Below, one piece after another: positions 12,265-23,253 of a DNA stretch of 64,000 bases (the first letter of the stretch is position 1; the number at the start of each line of letters is the position of its first letter). Source of the DNA: Raphanus sativus (Eukaryota > Streptophyta > Magnoliopsida > Brassicales > Brassicaceae); assembly GCF_000801105.2 (NCBI RefSeq), contig NC_079516.1:43566908-43630907 (forward strand), read 5' to 3'. The notes under the pieces are model-generated. The model saw nothing but the letters and a program-made list of their open reading frames with translations. It was not told the DNA's origin and ran no database searches. The translations under genes were made by a program, and so were the position numbers.

Positions 12265-12298
12265 AGGTGAACGAATGTTACGAAAAAAAGGTGAACGA
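12265..12298. repeat. Micro-insertion with A-run between 10-bp repeats
   Basis: AGGTGAACGA lies at 12265-12274 and 12289-12298 with ATGTTACGAAAAAA between. Same class as the one at 20721. Confidence 0.45.
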
Positions 12299-12299
12299 G

Positions 12300-13725
12300 A
12301 CAAAAGGATGGATCCATGGGTTGTTGTGCGGCATTCTGCTTAGGAGTGTATTTTCCCGAGCAGTATATTGAGGTGCGTCTGCTCCTAATAAAAATTTTGG
12401 CTATTGATATACTCTTATTCTCTTTCTTTTTTCGGTGATTTTTTTTTGTGTGGATTTTATTAGTTTGATCTAGATGTTATTTCTGTTTAATCTTTGAACC
12501 TTGGTTGTAATGTTCTTGTTCTTGTCTCGAGAGAATGTCGGGTCTAACCGATGACCATCATTAAAATATTAGAATCGAGTAGAGAAAAAACGCAGATGAA
12601 TGAAATTATATGAATAAAGAAGAAGATTATTTCTTATCAATTTTCGTGATGAACAAATTTGTTTTATATTTTTCTAGAATAAAATGAATGAAAAGAATAG
12701 AAAAAAAAAACTATTCCTTAAAAATCGTAAAATAAATTAGGAATAGTAATAAATACAATATTTTTTTTCATTCTTTGGTCATCAGTTAGTTCCGTCATAT
12801 TTTTAGTGTGAAATATTGGCTCGAAGGAAGTTATCTCCCGTCGGTTTAAGCTCTTAAGCTTGTATCTGTCAATGTATATCTAATGTTATTAATCAATGAA
12901 GCTTTTAGTGTGAAAAGATAGGCAAGAATGGATCCAACATGGTGAGTGGTTACTTTTAACAATATATTCATTTGTTTCAAAATAAAATATCATTATAACT
13001 TGTTTGAACTGCACACCTACTGACCAAACAAAAACCCAAAATTAATCAACTAAACAATTTCACATCTTCTCTCCTCTTTTATCTTCTTATCTCTTTCTAC
13101 AAAACTAATTTCACTTTTTTGTTATTTCACAAATAAACGCTTAAACTTTATTCAAACAAAGTAAAAAAATATGTTAAAATTCATTTATATTTCTAATAGT
13201 TATATTTATTGGTTGTCTATAGCATAGCCAACTGTTATTGTTATAATAAAAATGTAGTTCTAAATTTTAAATATTTCTACACTTCATGTTTAAATTTAAA
13301 ATATGCAAAGTTATTCAAAATTTGTAGAAACAATAAAATAAATGAAATTTTTAACAAAAATATATGAAATAACACTCTTATAAAATAGCAAAAAGATAAT
13401 GTAAAGATATCTATATTAAAGTTAAGTGATATTTTAAAAATCCCTGATAGTGTTAAGAAATATAAAGATAATTCTATTATGAATGTAAAAACAACAATAT
13501 AATGGTTGGTTTATATTTATATAAAATGTATATACATATAAATTATTAATTTATAATTTTAATAGAATCATATATTTATATAGGATTTTTTAAAAATTTA
13601 TTATCTTATTATTTTTTAGTTTTTATTTCATATTTTGAATTATCCTGGTTAGGATCCGAAAAAATATTAATTTATGATATTTATTAATTTCTCGAGTATT
13701 GATATATAGAATTTCTACTGTATTA
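12300..13725. other. AT-rich spacer, no gene seen
   Basis: Only short chance frames and scattered A/T runs. No feature supported. Confidence 0.5.
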
Positions 13726-13976
13726 GAGCATCTCCAATATAAAACTCTATTTATTCCTCCAAAATAGAGTAAAAGTGAATATGGAGTAAAATTGCTCTAA
13801 CTCTACTTCATTTTTCACTCCATAATGGAGTCATGAACAAACAAAAAATAGATTATTCCATTTATAGAGTAAACTTCAAAATGGAGCGAGATATGGAGTT
13901 GGGTTGGAGCATATGTTATTCCATAATCACTTTTACTCTATTTTGGAGTTAAAAATGGAGTTGGGTTGGAGATGCC
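13726..13976. mobile_element. MITE with GAGCATCTCCAA ends
   Basis: The left end is GAGCATCTCCAATATAAAAC and the inverted right end is GGCATCTCCAACCCAAC. ATTA occurs directly outside both ends (13722-13725 and 13977-13980). The interior is rich in AATGGAGTTGG and CTCCATTTT words that extend the inverted pairing. A 251-bp non-coding element, probably Harbinger-like. Confidence 0.65.
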
Positions 13977-14330
13977 ATTATTCTGTACCTAGGAGAAGAT
14001 GTAAATACAATCCCTACTACCCGTTGAAGGAGACAGCTTATACGGCTTATATCGGCTAAAAAAGCTGGTATATTTTTTTTATCTTCCGTCGAATGAAAAC
14101 GTGTCGGTTTTGTAAGTGGTCCTCAAGGATAGTTCGAGTCAGCCGCTGTGGGACCTATCTATTTTGCAGATATTCAAAGTCAAAAAACTCGGCCTTTTAA
14201 TTAAAAAACGTTTTCACCAGACGGAAAACTTTATTGCTGGCTGAAAAAAGAAAAAACTTTATCATATGCATCTGTCTTCACGTATGCACACAAGAAGTTA
14301 CTTTGTGTAGACTTTTATGTATATGAAATA

Positions 14331-14554
14331 CTCCCTCCAAGAAATAGACTTTTTCACATATTTTAATAAAACATTAAATTTACATATTTTTGTGTTTATC
14401 TTTTTTCATGATTTTAAACTTATAAAAATTCAATAAGTGCAATTAAGTTTATTGAAATTTGTAGTTAAATAATAAAATATGCATTAAAAATGTAGAAAAT
14501 AGATTTTTTAAGCAATTTTTTTTTAGAATATGTAACTTTAAAAAACGGAAGGAA
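14331..14554. mobile_element. Stowaway-like MITE
   Basis: Begins CTCCCTCCAAGAAATAGAC after TA and ends AAAAAACGGAAGGAA before TA. Same family as the copy at 61037. Confidence 0.6.
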
Positions 14555-15165
14555 TATCATATACAGATATTTAAAAAAATGATTATGATATTTTAAAATG
14601 TAATAGTATACTTCAGTAAAAACAGGTGCTAGCAAAACATTGGTGGTCTATATTTTTACTTTTAAAGACTGCTGGTTTATTTCAAGAGAAAATTTGTGAC
14701 TATTTCATAATATTATATATAATTTATAACATTCAAAATATTTGTTAAACTATATTAAAGATTTTTAAAATACACACAATGATACTTCAGTGATATATTA
14801 GATCAAAATCTGAAATATTATATTGTTGAATTTCGAGTTAGATAAAGGTAATTAATCTTCAAAAAAGGTTTCCCAAATCCAAATTTAGTATAGTGAGGGA
14901 AAGTTAGCATATATACTTTAATATATGAAATGATAAAAATAAAAATACTTTATAAGAAAAAAGAAAAAAAAGTAATGTTGACAAACTAAAAGAAAAAGAT
15001 GAAAGGAAGGTCGCTTTCGCTCCGGTGAGGTTTGTCTCTGAACGGTGATGTCTCGTGCTTGGTAATTTAGTTGCTGTCTTCATCAATAGTGTCCGCTTCC
15101 CACACGCTACATTAAGATCGGTATTTCGTAATCGTCGAGTTGTTTGAGTTTTGACTTTTTAACCT

Positions 15166-15338
15166 CATTAATATCGCTTTTAAAAACGTTTAGAAGCTTG
15201 GAAAAATAAGTATATAAAAGTACAAAATTATAAAAAAAATCATTAATATCGCTTTTTAAAAATTTAGAAGCTTGGGAAAATAAGTACTTTTTTTGTGAAA
15301 CAGGGAAAATAAGTACTTAAAAGTACAAAATTATAAAA
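15166..15338. repeat. Local tandem duplication with nested micro-insertion
   Basis: A block of about 74 bp starting CATTAATATCGCTTTT (15166-15239) is repeated from 15240. The second copy is split by TTTTTGTGAAACA, itself flanked by GGGAAAATAAGTACTT at 15274-15289 and 15303-15318. The duplication therefore preceded the small insertion. Confidence 0.7.
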
Positions 15339-15642
15339 AAAAATTAGCATTATTTCTTTGGAGAAATAATTAGCAAATGGTTTAAATTTTAGACAAATCT
15401 CCCAAAAAAATCTAAAATCGTGTTTAACAAAAATAACACATAAAAGTAAAATAATTAAAAGAGATTTCATTAAAGATGACAACCATACTTTTATTCTATA
15501 GTATATAAATATAAATAAATAATATTTTTAATTACATACAAAGACATTATGTAATTAGATTTTTCTTTTTCAAATTTTTTTTTCAAAAGCTGAAAAACTC
15601 TTTTTGAATGGTTTTAGAATTATTATTTTCAATTTTAAATCT

Positions 15643-15687
<45 letters not shown>

Positions 15688-16552
15688 CCTTAACCCATTT
15701 CAAACCTAAACCCTACTCTTAAAATTATATCCTAAATCTAAATTAATTAATCTTATAGTATGAATGTCTTTTATTTTTAATAAATATATTTTGATTATTT
15801 AAATACTTGTGTGTTATATTTTTGATAAAAACTTTTTAGCATTATGTTAAAACATTTTTGTTTAAGATGCATTGCTTTTTTATCAAAGATCTGACTCTAA
15901 CGTAGAACCTCAAATAATCATCATTTTATATTATGCTTTTTTGAGCAAACTTTTTTTTTTAAGCAAACCTTCTATTATGCTTTGTGTCTTCATTAAGACA
16001 TGGACCATCAAAGCACTTTTTGCGATTGACGAATATATGTTTTTTTGCTAAAACTGAAGAATATATTTATCTGCCAATCTTAACTTCTGTGAGAAAATAA
16101 AAGTATATACTCTTCAACGCACAGGCCAAAAAGTATATTTAAACGAGAATATATATAATATATAATATATATAATTTTTTCTGTAAATTAGGTGATGTTA
16201 AGAATTTCGGCCCAAATATTTTTTTCAAATCCAGGATCAGCCACCGATAACATGACATAAAGCATCGTTTCGCGGAATAGGGATACAATGAAACCTATTT
16301 CAACCACTAAACCGATACAATGAGACCTACTTCAACCACTAAAAAATAAGAAGTATGTGAACATGCAATTATGCTGCGTAAACCTGGCCGTAAAGAATCT
16401 TCTTGGCTTGGTGTTTTGATTTTGCTCCCTTATCTCTCTTACAACAGTAACTCTAAACTAGAAGATGTTATTTCTTTTTACCGGACTGCGATATTGTAAT
16501 TGGGCTCTTAGCTTAATATTGTGGCTTGATTATACTGGGTTTGTGGCAAGAG
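15339..16552. other. AT-rich spacer with (TA)n run
   Basis: A TA run sits at about 15645-15685. No gene is supported. Confidence 0.5.
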
Positions 16553-17009
16553 TCTTATCGTGTGGTAGATGATGTATTGCATTCCTCCGTTGATCCTGTG
16601 CGTACTCTTGGTCATCCCAGTTCCCACAGTCGTAATATGACCTGTGAATTTATAGGTAAGTATAATCCTTTAGACTCCCCATCTCCACTATTACGAGTCT
16701 AAATTCTAAAATGGCAAATCTTGGCAGGAAGTTGGATGATTTTGGCCGGTGGTTCAACCCATGACAAGAAAAAAAAATGGTGCATACAGATGGAAGGCTT
16801 CGAAAAGACGCCAAGGAGGTGTAAATTGAGGGTGAGTCAAAATAAGTCGATCTTGTATATAAAACCATGGAAGCTACCCGAACGATTGAGAAATGTCATG
16901 AACTGTTACAGTCTGGCGATCTTATTGAAAATGAAGGATCTCATGTTTACATCTGACTGTTTAAGCAGCTTGTTGATCTGAAGGCAAAAGTTAAAAGAAG
17001 CAGTGTGTC
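16553..17009 (+). pseudogene. Unidentified decayed coding region
   Basis: From ATG at 16711 one frame runs to 17009 through four in-frame stops. The intervening peptides look protein-like: MANLGRKLDDFGRWFNP, MVHTDGRLRKDAKEV, MEATRTIEKCHELLQSGDLI and LFKQLVDLKAKVKRSS. An upstream open stretch (SYRVVDDVLHSSVDPVRTLG, 16553 on) ends at a GTAAG and could be an earlier exon. I do not recognise the parent. Conserved frame across stops suggests an old pseudogene, but no homology could be tested. Confidence 0.3.
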
Positions 17010-17357
17010 TTAAGAGTGGTAATAACTTGTTCTTCTCCAACGTACTCTTTTAGCCTTTGATAAGTAGAGTGGCTTAAGAGGTTAAGACCATTCTTTAGTA
17101 TGCATCTTTTTGTCGGATCTTATCGCTCTCTCTCTGTCACACTCTTCGGACAGTTAGGAGCTCTGCACTGTTCCTACTTCGACAACACATACAAGCCTAA
17201 ACTTTCTAACTAATTCATCACTCAATGTTACCACCACAAATCATAAAAGCAAATTCCTTTGACGAACAACTTAAATGTTAAAAAGAGTTTATCCATTAAA
17301 AAAAACAAAACACAAATTCAATTCATTATCCGCAACCGAGAGAGAGATTGATGAGAC

Positions 17358-17639
17358 CTATTTCTTGGAGAATTTCTTCTTGGAACCAACGGCGAGGACG
17401 GCTTGTGGTTTGGGATGCTTCTCGACTTCGCTCGGATCTAACCATTTGAGTGGATGGCGATTGTAGAACGGCCAATTAGGTACGGTGATCATCGTCGCCA
17501 GAACAACGCCACCTGCGTAGATCAGCATCGTCGTCCTGAACGACTCCGTTGCGTACCCAGCGACCACCGCGACGACGCCGGAGATCACCAGTAAGATCTG
17601 CATCAGCTGCTCCACCACTTTCTGCCCTTGCCAATCCAT
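17358..17639 (-). CDS. Signal peptidase complex subunit 1 (12 kDa, SPC12-like)
   Basis: A single-exon 93-residue protein. Length, MDWQGQKVVEQLM start, two adjacent hydrophobic segments (about residues 11-30 and 36-54) and lysine-rich tail match the plant microsomal signal peptidase 12-kDa subunit, At2g22425/At4g40042 type. In the family this small ER membrane protein belongs to the complex that removes signal peptides from secreted proteins; it is an accessory, not the catalytic subunit. Both short termini should face the cytosol. The start is the first ATG of the open frame, preceded by TACTAAGAG. Only 72 bp upstream lies a 2.8-kb Mutator-like element, so the present proximal promoter is mostly transposon sequence. 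The CDS itself shows no damage. Confidence 0.9.
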   Translation of the reverse strand: MDWQGQKVVEQLMQILLVISGVVAVVAGYATESFRTTMLIYAGGVVLATMITVPNWPFYNRHPLKWLDPSEVEKHPKPQAVLAVGSKKKFSKK

Positions 17640-18158
17640 CTCTTAGTAGATCCTTTTTCGATTTCGAAGAGAAGCGAAGATCTGATCTGATCTGATCTCA
17701 CTGAACAAACGGAATCAAATGCTGGAATGGCACAAGAGGGGTCAAAAAAATCTGGAATAGACCTCTTCTTTTTTAATTTAAAAATAAATTAAAATTAAAT
17801 CAAAAATAAGAGTAAAAGACCATGCAATCTAAAAGTTCTATTTATTTACCAACCCACCCACTTATTATCCTAGCCCACTAATCCGATCCTGTCCAATTCG
17901 GATCCCTCTAACTCCCCAAATCTCTTCTTCTTCTCAAACACACTTTCACGATTTCTATCTCCATATTTAACAAAAAAATTTCAAAAAATCAAACCAAAAA
18001 TTAAATGACATTCATCTAATCCTTTCTGTGTTACTCTATTTTCATATACTTCATTATCTATCCTGATTAAAAACCTTAAAAACCCAAATTTTAAGTTTTT
18101 CATTTTTATCAAAATATCTCTATCCCATAATCCAAATCGAAATCGAAAAATTCTTCAA

Positions 18159-18208
18159 ACCTTACGAAATTTAGTTTTTTTTTGGTCAACACCTTACGAA
18201 ATTTAGTT
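18159..18208. repeat. Micro-insertion: T-run tag between 18-bp repeats
   Basis: ACCTTACGAAATTTAGTT is present at 18159-18176 and 18191-18208, identical, with TTTTTTTGGTCAAC between. It lies inside the Mutator-like element and is therefore younger than it. Confidence 0.65.
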
Positions 18209-18319
18209 ATTATCCTGAATAGATCAATTTCTCATCATTGTCGTTCCACTTCTCTCATATAAAATTGAATCTCAGCGTCAATATACAAAATTTCCGACAG
18301 TGAAGAACGCATAGTATTA

Positions 18320-20250
18320 CTAACACAACTAGTACAACTCAAACTAGTACAACTAGTACAACTAAAACATGTATAACTAGTAAAATTATACCAAGTATAA
18401 CTAGTATAACTTTCTAATTAATATGGTTATATTAGGTTTTTGTTTTCGGTGTGTGAATGATGTTATAGAGAAAATGATCTAGAAGTTAGTATAATCTTCC
18501 ATTGTATGAATTTGTCAAAATATATTAAAATTTTATTTTATAACATTTCTTTGGATTATTATTTGTTTACCAATTGTATCAGTTGTACTAGTTGTACTAT
18601 TTAGGAAAGAAAATGATCTTCATCATTTTTGCTTTCGAAGCCAAAGAAGGCAACTGTTGAACCGGAAAAAGTTGAAGTAGAAGAGGATTGGAATATACTC
18701 CAAAAGACGATAAAAAACCATCATGAGTTCAAAAAGATACATAAGTATTCATGTTTGGTTTTTGGACTACGATAATAATAGTATAACTGGTTTAATTGTA
18801 GCAACAAATTGGGCTGGCTTGGTTACTACATCAAACATATCAGCATATTACTTGCTTGGTGAGTAGTGTTATTTTATCATTGAGTGGTATATTTCCACCT
18901 CAATATCTTTTCACATGGAAATAAATATAAGATAAGAGTTAGACAAATTGTAAACAATATTAAAATCATGTAATTAGGTACAACTAGTACAACTACTTGA
19001 TTTATTATTCAGCCATAATGTTTAAAACGTGATACACGTTTAAAACATGATGCATAATACAAAATGAAATAACATAGTTGTACTAGTATTCGAGTTGTAC
19101 TGGTTTGTACATAGTTATACTAGTTTTTGAGTTGTACCGGTTTCTACATAGTTATACTAGTTTTTGAGTTATACCGGTTTGTACATAGTTGTACTTTGGC
19201 AGTGAAATCGAATAATATTAGTTGTACCACATAAAATTTAAACTTACCTCAGTTGTACGACTTCTTTATGTGCACATGCATTTGCCCCAATAAAATGAAA
19301 TCATCAATTTTGTTAAAATATATTTCATGTATGTTTTCCAAAAATTATGTGAACAAAAAAAGTTAACAAACCTTAAAAGTATAAGGTAAAACATGCAAAC
19401 ATATGTGATTTTGTTATAATTGCTAAAAAGAAATCACAAATAAAAATGAACATATCCAAATACTTACCAATTTGGCCAGTTGATTGTTTTACTAGTTGTG
19501 TAAATTATGGTAGCTACATATTATACATAAATTATATCATGTATGCACTTTTAAAACAATACTAACTAAAATAATAAGTAGTTGTACCAGTTGTTTTAGT
19601 TATACTGACTGTACATAGTTGTACTTGTTTTTTAGTTATACCAGTTCGTGCATAGTTGTACATTAGCAGTGAAATCGAAAAAATAGTTATACCACATAAT
19701 AAATACAATTATCTCAGTTGTATAACTTATTTATGTTTATATGCCTTTGTCATGTTACAATAAAATCATCAATTTCGTAAAAATACATTTCATGAATATT
19801 TTCCAAAAACTCAGTGGACAAACAAGTTAACAAACCTTAAAAGTATAAGGTAGATCATATAAACTTATGGAGTTGTGTAATAATTTTCAATTTTTTTAAA
19901 AAAATTCAAATAAATTAAGAGAACTTATGAGCACATACCAATTATGATATTTGATTGTTTTTCTCATATGGAATACTAAATTGGTTTTGTTATTTTCTAA
20001 AATGTCAAAATTGTACCCGTTGTACCAGTAATACTCGTCTATATGTCTAGTTTTATGGGTTAAACCAATATTTTACATCATAGATTTTTAAAAATATGTA
20101 TGATATTTGTTTGTTTATTTGTTATGTAAAACATGGTATACTAGTCGTGTTTAGTAGTTATATATTATATATACATTATAACATTTCTATACCAATTATA
20201 TAATTTTTAACATGTTTAGTTGTACGAGTTATACTAGTTATACTCAGTCG
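18320..20250. repeat. Dispersed ACTAGTACAAC-type repeats
   Basis: Dozens of near-copies of TAGTACAACTAGTACAAC or its complement GTTGTACTAGTTGTAC, often with one to three changes (GTTATACCGG, GTTGTACCAG), confined to the Mutator-like element. Two longer blocks also repeat: CATAGTTGTAC then TTGGCAGTGAAATCGAA or TTAGCAGTGAAATCGAA near 19190 and 19655, followed by related AAATCATCAATTT and AAACCTTAAAAGTATAAGGTA segments. That indicates an internal duplication of about 450 bp. Confidence 0.7.
18635..18767 (+). other. Coding-like segment inside the MULE
   Basis: An open stretch of 43 codons reads SKPKKATVEPEKVEVEEDWN and then ILQKTIKNHH before a stop. It is Lys/Glu/Val-rich and unlike the AT repeats around it. 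MULEs can carry host gene pieces (Pack-MULEs); the source is not recognised. Confidence 0.3.
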
Positions 20251-20505
20251 AATGAAATAATGAAATGAGAAAAATTGTGTGGTTCTGAATTGTTCATGTG
20301 ATAGATATTTTAAAAAAAAAAAAGATAAATGTGAATTTGATGGCCAAGATTAAAACACAGAGATAAGATCTGATGGATAAGGTTGAACCATCATTAATGG
20401 TAGAATAGTAATTTACACAACCCTTGTCCCATGTAGATTAAAATAGGTGGTAGTAGATTTTTTTTCACCCATTTGTCCCATTCTAGATTAAAGTCCGAAC
20501 AAACG

Positions 20506-20650
20506 AAGGAGAATCAGTTTATGACCTCGAAACCGGTTTAACACTAAACCGGGAAGATATGATGATTTAGATTCGGTCAGGTGTATCCAAGAACCGGGTT
20601 GACAATTAATTGGGCCTTTATATGATTAGTTACTCAGCCCGTTAGAGAAC
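20506..20650 (-). promoter_or_regulatory. Probable original SPC12 promoter, displaced by the MULE
   Basis: Joining the two sides of the 9-bp target duplication places this DNA directly upstream of the signal peptidase gene. It carries AATTGGGCCTTTA near 20609, i.e. AGGCCCAAT on the gene strand, a site II/TCP-type element, and CAGCCCGTT near 20635. It now lies about 2.9 kb from the start codon. Confidence 0.45.
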
Positions 20651-22903
20651 CTCCCAACGTGTTCTCACCTTGTACACTACTCGTAATAAGCATCATTTTT
20701 GTTACAAAGGTTCATGCCATTGAATATTTGTTTTCTGTGATCAAAAATGAATATTTGTTTTCTTTTGACTTATGCAATGAATCAAGGAAAGAATACAGAA
20801 TGCTTTTGTTTGCTTCTAAAACCTTGCTTTTTCTCTTTCAAATAGGACATTCAGAAAAAAATAAATCAAAATTTAACTCTTTAACATTTTCAAAAGAATC
20901 AAATTCTTTCTTTTTTGAGAAAGTAACATCAATTGTAATACTTGGCGTGAGATGCTGTCTCCCTCAGCAATACAGTTATTGGGTAGTATATATAGTTTCA
21001 CCAAATTTCAGCACCCATTAAACTTTTATCTTTTGCCACAAAAAGGAAAATAGGAATAAAATTCTTAAGCCTTGAAAAACCATGAGTGATTTTCTCTTCA
21101 GTTTTAATGGTTTGATCCACTTGATAGTTATGAATCTTCCAATATTTTTTATATGTATATAGTTTTGACCGCAGTAAACTCTGTTTCTACCTCCGCCACT
21201 GAATACGATTATTCAAGACAATGTCGTCATACTTCATGGGGGTTTTAGATATGAGTGTAGTATCCAAAAGTGTGATTGGGTAGTAGACATACTTTGTGCT
21301 TCTATATCTGAGCCGTTTGATCATCACTCTCATCCACACCCTTTGTTCATCACTTCTGAACAAAGCATACTCCAAATATGTTCCGTAATCCGTATGTCGG
21401 TCAGTGACGCAACAACCATTAGATTGTGCTAAGTGCAATTTTTTTTCTATGTTTTCATTGCGCCACACATCCACACAAGACGCAATACGAGCATGATCAG
21501 CATTTGCTCTTTTTTTTCTCATGCAAAAGATATAGATCATGAAATTTATTGGTGTGAAATATGGGAGGAAAATATAGATCCCAAGAAAACTACACTCCGT
21601 ACCGAATGTTTACTTGGAAAAGATCCATACATGAAGCCTGGAAGTTCACCTAGGTTGGATAGGAGTAGGATATGTGCGTCCTAAGACTTGTTCAACACGG
21701 CCTAGATGTATATATTGTAAAAGACGGTGTTTATACACAATAAAGTTAAGAAGTACATTGTCTAGGCACGCTATGTTCTTTTAAATGTTTCTATGCCAAT
21801 ACGGCAGTACCTAAAAGTTGATTTTCTGAAGAAATAAAAACTTTGGAAAACGAGATGTCTAGGAACTTGAAGTGTTAACGTTGAAACTACTTCAAAATAA
21901 TTTGTTTTTCTCTTTTAATTTATCGTGTTCTTTTTTATTAGACCAAAACTATTCGAAATGATAATTAAAATTGACGTATATTGTGTTCTGGTTTTGGGAA
22001 ACAACTGTTCTAGGCTCTGTATATACAAACACAAAATTTACAGAGTCTCTAACCGTTTTAGTGGAGAAAAGAGATTTGATATGATGATAGTGATGTTAAA
22101 AAGAAATACCTTGATGATTCAAGCAACTCGTTATCTTTTGTTCTAACATGAAAACTGGAGAAAGGAGAAATTTACTAAAGTTTTGTTGAAGAGATTAGTA
22201 ATGGTACACCTCTATGACTTGTTGGTAGGCTGAGATTTTGCAGTGTCTCAGGTAAGTGTTACTACTATTGTAATTAGAGATGTCAATTGGGTCACTCCGC
22301 ATTCAAATAGCTCAAATATTGTGAATGTGATTTTTTGGGCATTTGGACCAGCCCATCGCAGGGAAGAATCCGAATTCATATTCGTAGCCACTAGGTTGTT
22401 CATAATCACTAGACAACAGATTGGTCATGATCATTAAAGCAGCCCGACCAGCATGTATTGTAATTCCCTCATCCATAAAGCCAGCAAGTAACTAAATATC
22501 CGTTCACTTTTGGCAAGATGTGCAGATTAATTAGTATAACAAGCAAACTGTATTCCCAAACGGAGTGAATCAGATTTGTTGGTTTTTAAAAGTCGAAAAC
22601 ACCATCATATTATCTCCAAAAGCTTTTTTTTTTTATAACGCCGGGTTTATAATATCAAAAGGAAGAGAAGTAAATAGAGTGTTGGAGGGACACCTTAGAA
22701 CAGCTAGGTGGTCCCGAAACCAAAGAGGAAAGTAAAAAATGCAGGTCGAAAAACAGATGACCAGCAAGCAAAGAAAACAGAGTAAGAGGACATAATGATA
22801 TCAGTAGATACCTTATGAGCCGTCAAAACTCAAAAGAAATAAAAACCAGAGCAACGAAATAGGTAAAGCAAAAGCTTATAATCGTTTATATGTATGTCAC
22901 ATC
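20651..22903. other. Spacer with one unassigned open frame
   Basis: A 117-codon frame on the minus strand (21187-21540; contains DYGTYLEYALFRSDEQRVWM and KRLRYRSTKYVYYPITLLD) has a protein-like composition, but I cannot assign it. It may be a gene relic. The remainder shows a SINE- or MITE-like word (TAGAGATGTCAATTGGG near 22275) and no supported gene. Confidence 0.3.
20721..20763. repeat. Micro-insertion GTGATCAAAAA between 16-bp repeats
   Basis: TGAATATTTGTTTTCT occurs at 20721-20736 and 20748-20763, identical. The 11-base insert ends in an A-run that abuts the second copy, as expected for a 3' tail of a retroposed RNA. Confidence 0.65.
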
Positions 22904-23061
22904 ATTTTAATATTTAATTCTATTAATTTGGTAGAAATCTCAAGTATATGGATTTATTTGAAGTCTAGCTCTCAGCATCTGTATTTTAATATTTAATTCT
23001 ATTAATTTGGTAGAAATCTCAAGTATATGGATTTATTTGAAGTCTAGCTCTCAGCATCTGT
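22904..23061. repeat. Perfect 79-bp tandem duplication
   Basis: The unit starting ATTTTAATATTTAATTCTAT and ending CTCTCAGCATCTGT is present twice in direct succession (22904-22982, 22983-23061) with no difference that I can see. It is therefore recent. It lies about 190 bp beyond the PRX17 stop codon. Confidence 0.9.
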
Positions 23062-23190
23062 TTACTCTCCTACACTGAAGTATTTGCATAATATGCTTGT
23101 TTAAATGTTTTCACTGATTTAGACATTTTCTCCAGTTTTACAGATCTAAAGCTGCAAATGCAGCATCATGAGTCTGAAAGATGTATTTAA

Positions 23191-23237
23191 AAGTCATACA
23201 TAAATTTGATCAAAAAAGAAAAACAAGTCATACATAA
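23191..23237. repeat. Micro-insertion with TTGATCAAAAAAG between 13-bp repeats
   Basis: AAGTCATACATAA at 23191-23203 and 23225-23237 flanks ATTTGATCAAAAAAGAAAAAC. The TGATCAAAAA core is shared with the inserts at 20737 and, inverted, 39560. It lies in the 3' flank of PRX17. Confidence 0.6.
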
Positions 23238-23253
23238 TATCTCTCTTCTAATT

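Larger units (their letters stand above)
17712..20496. mobile_element. Non-autonomous Mutator-like element (2.8 kb)
   Basis: A perfect 9-bp direct repeat GAACAAACG lies immediately outside both ends (17703-17711 and 20497-20505), the duplication length made by MULEs. The ends are imperfect inverted repeats: GGAATGGCACAAGAGGGG then TCAAAAAAATCT on the left pairs with AGAATGGGACAAATGGG then TGAAAAAAAATCT on the right. The interior has no transposase frame. It is packed with variants of GTACAACTAGTACAAC, mainly as ACTAGTACAAC near the left end (18320-18420) and as the complement from 18580 to 20250. A coding-like segment at 18635-18767 may be captured host sequence. The element lies in the 5' region of the signal peptidase gene. 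Confidence 0.8.

Noticed and set aside
12316..12383. Short frame MGCCAAFCLGVYFPEQYIE ending at a GTGCGT
   Set aside because: It looks exon-like, but no partner exon, domain or known parent was found; too short to support.
20659..21021. 120-codon open frame on the plus strand
   Set aside because: No real ATG at its start, low-complexity Phe/Ser/Lys composition, and it spans a micro-insertion; chance frame.
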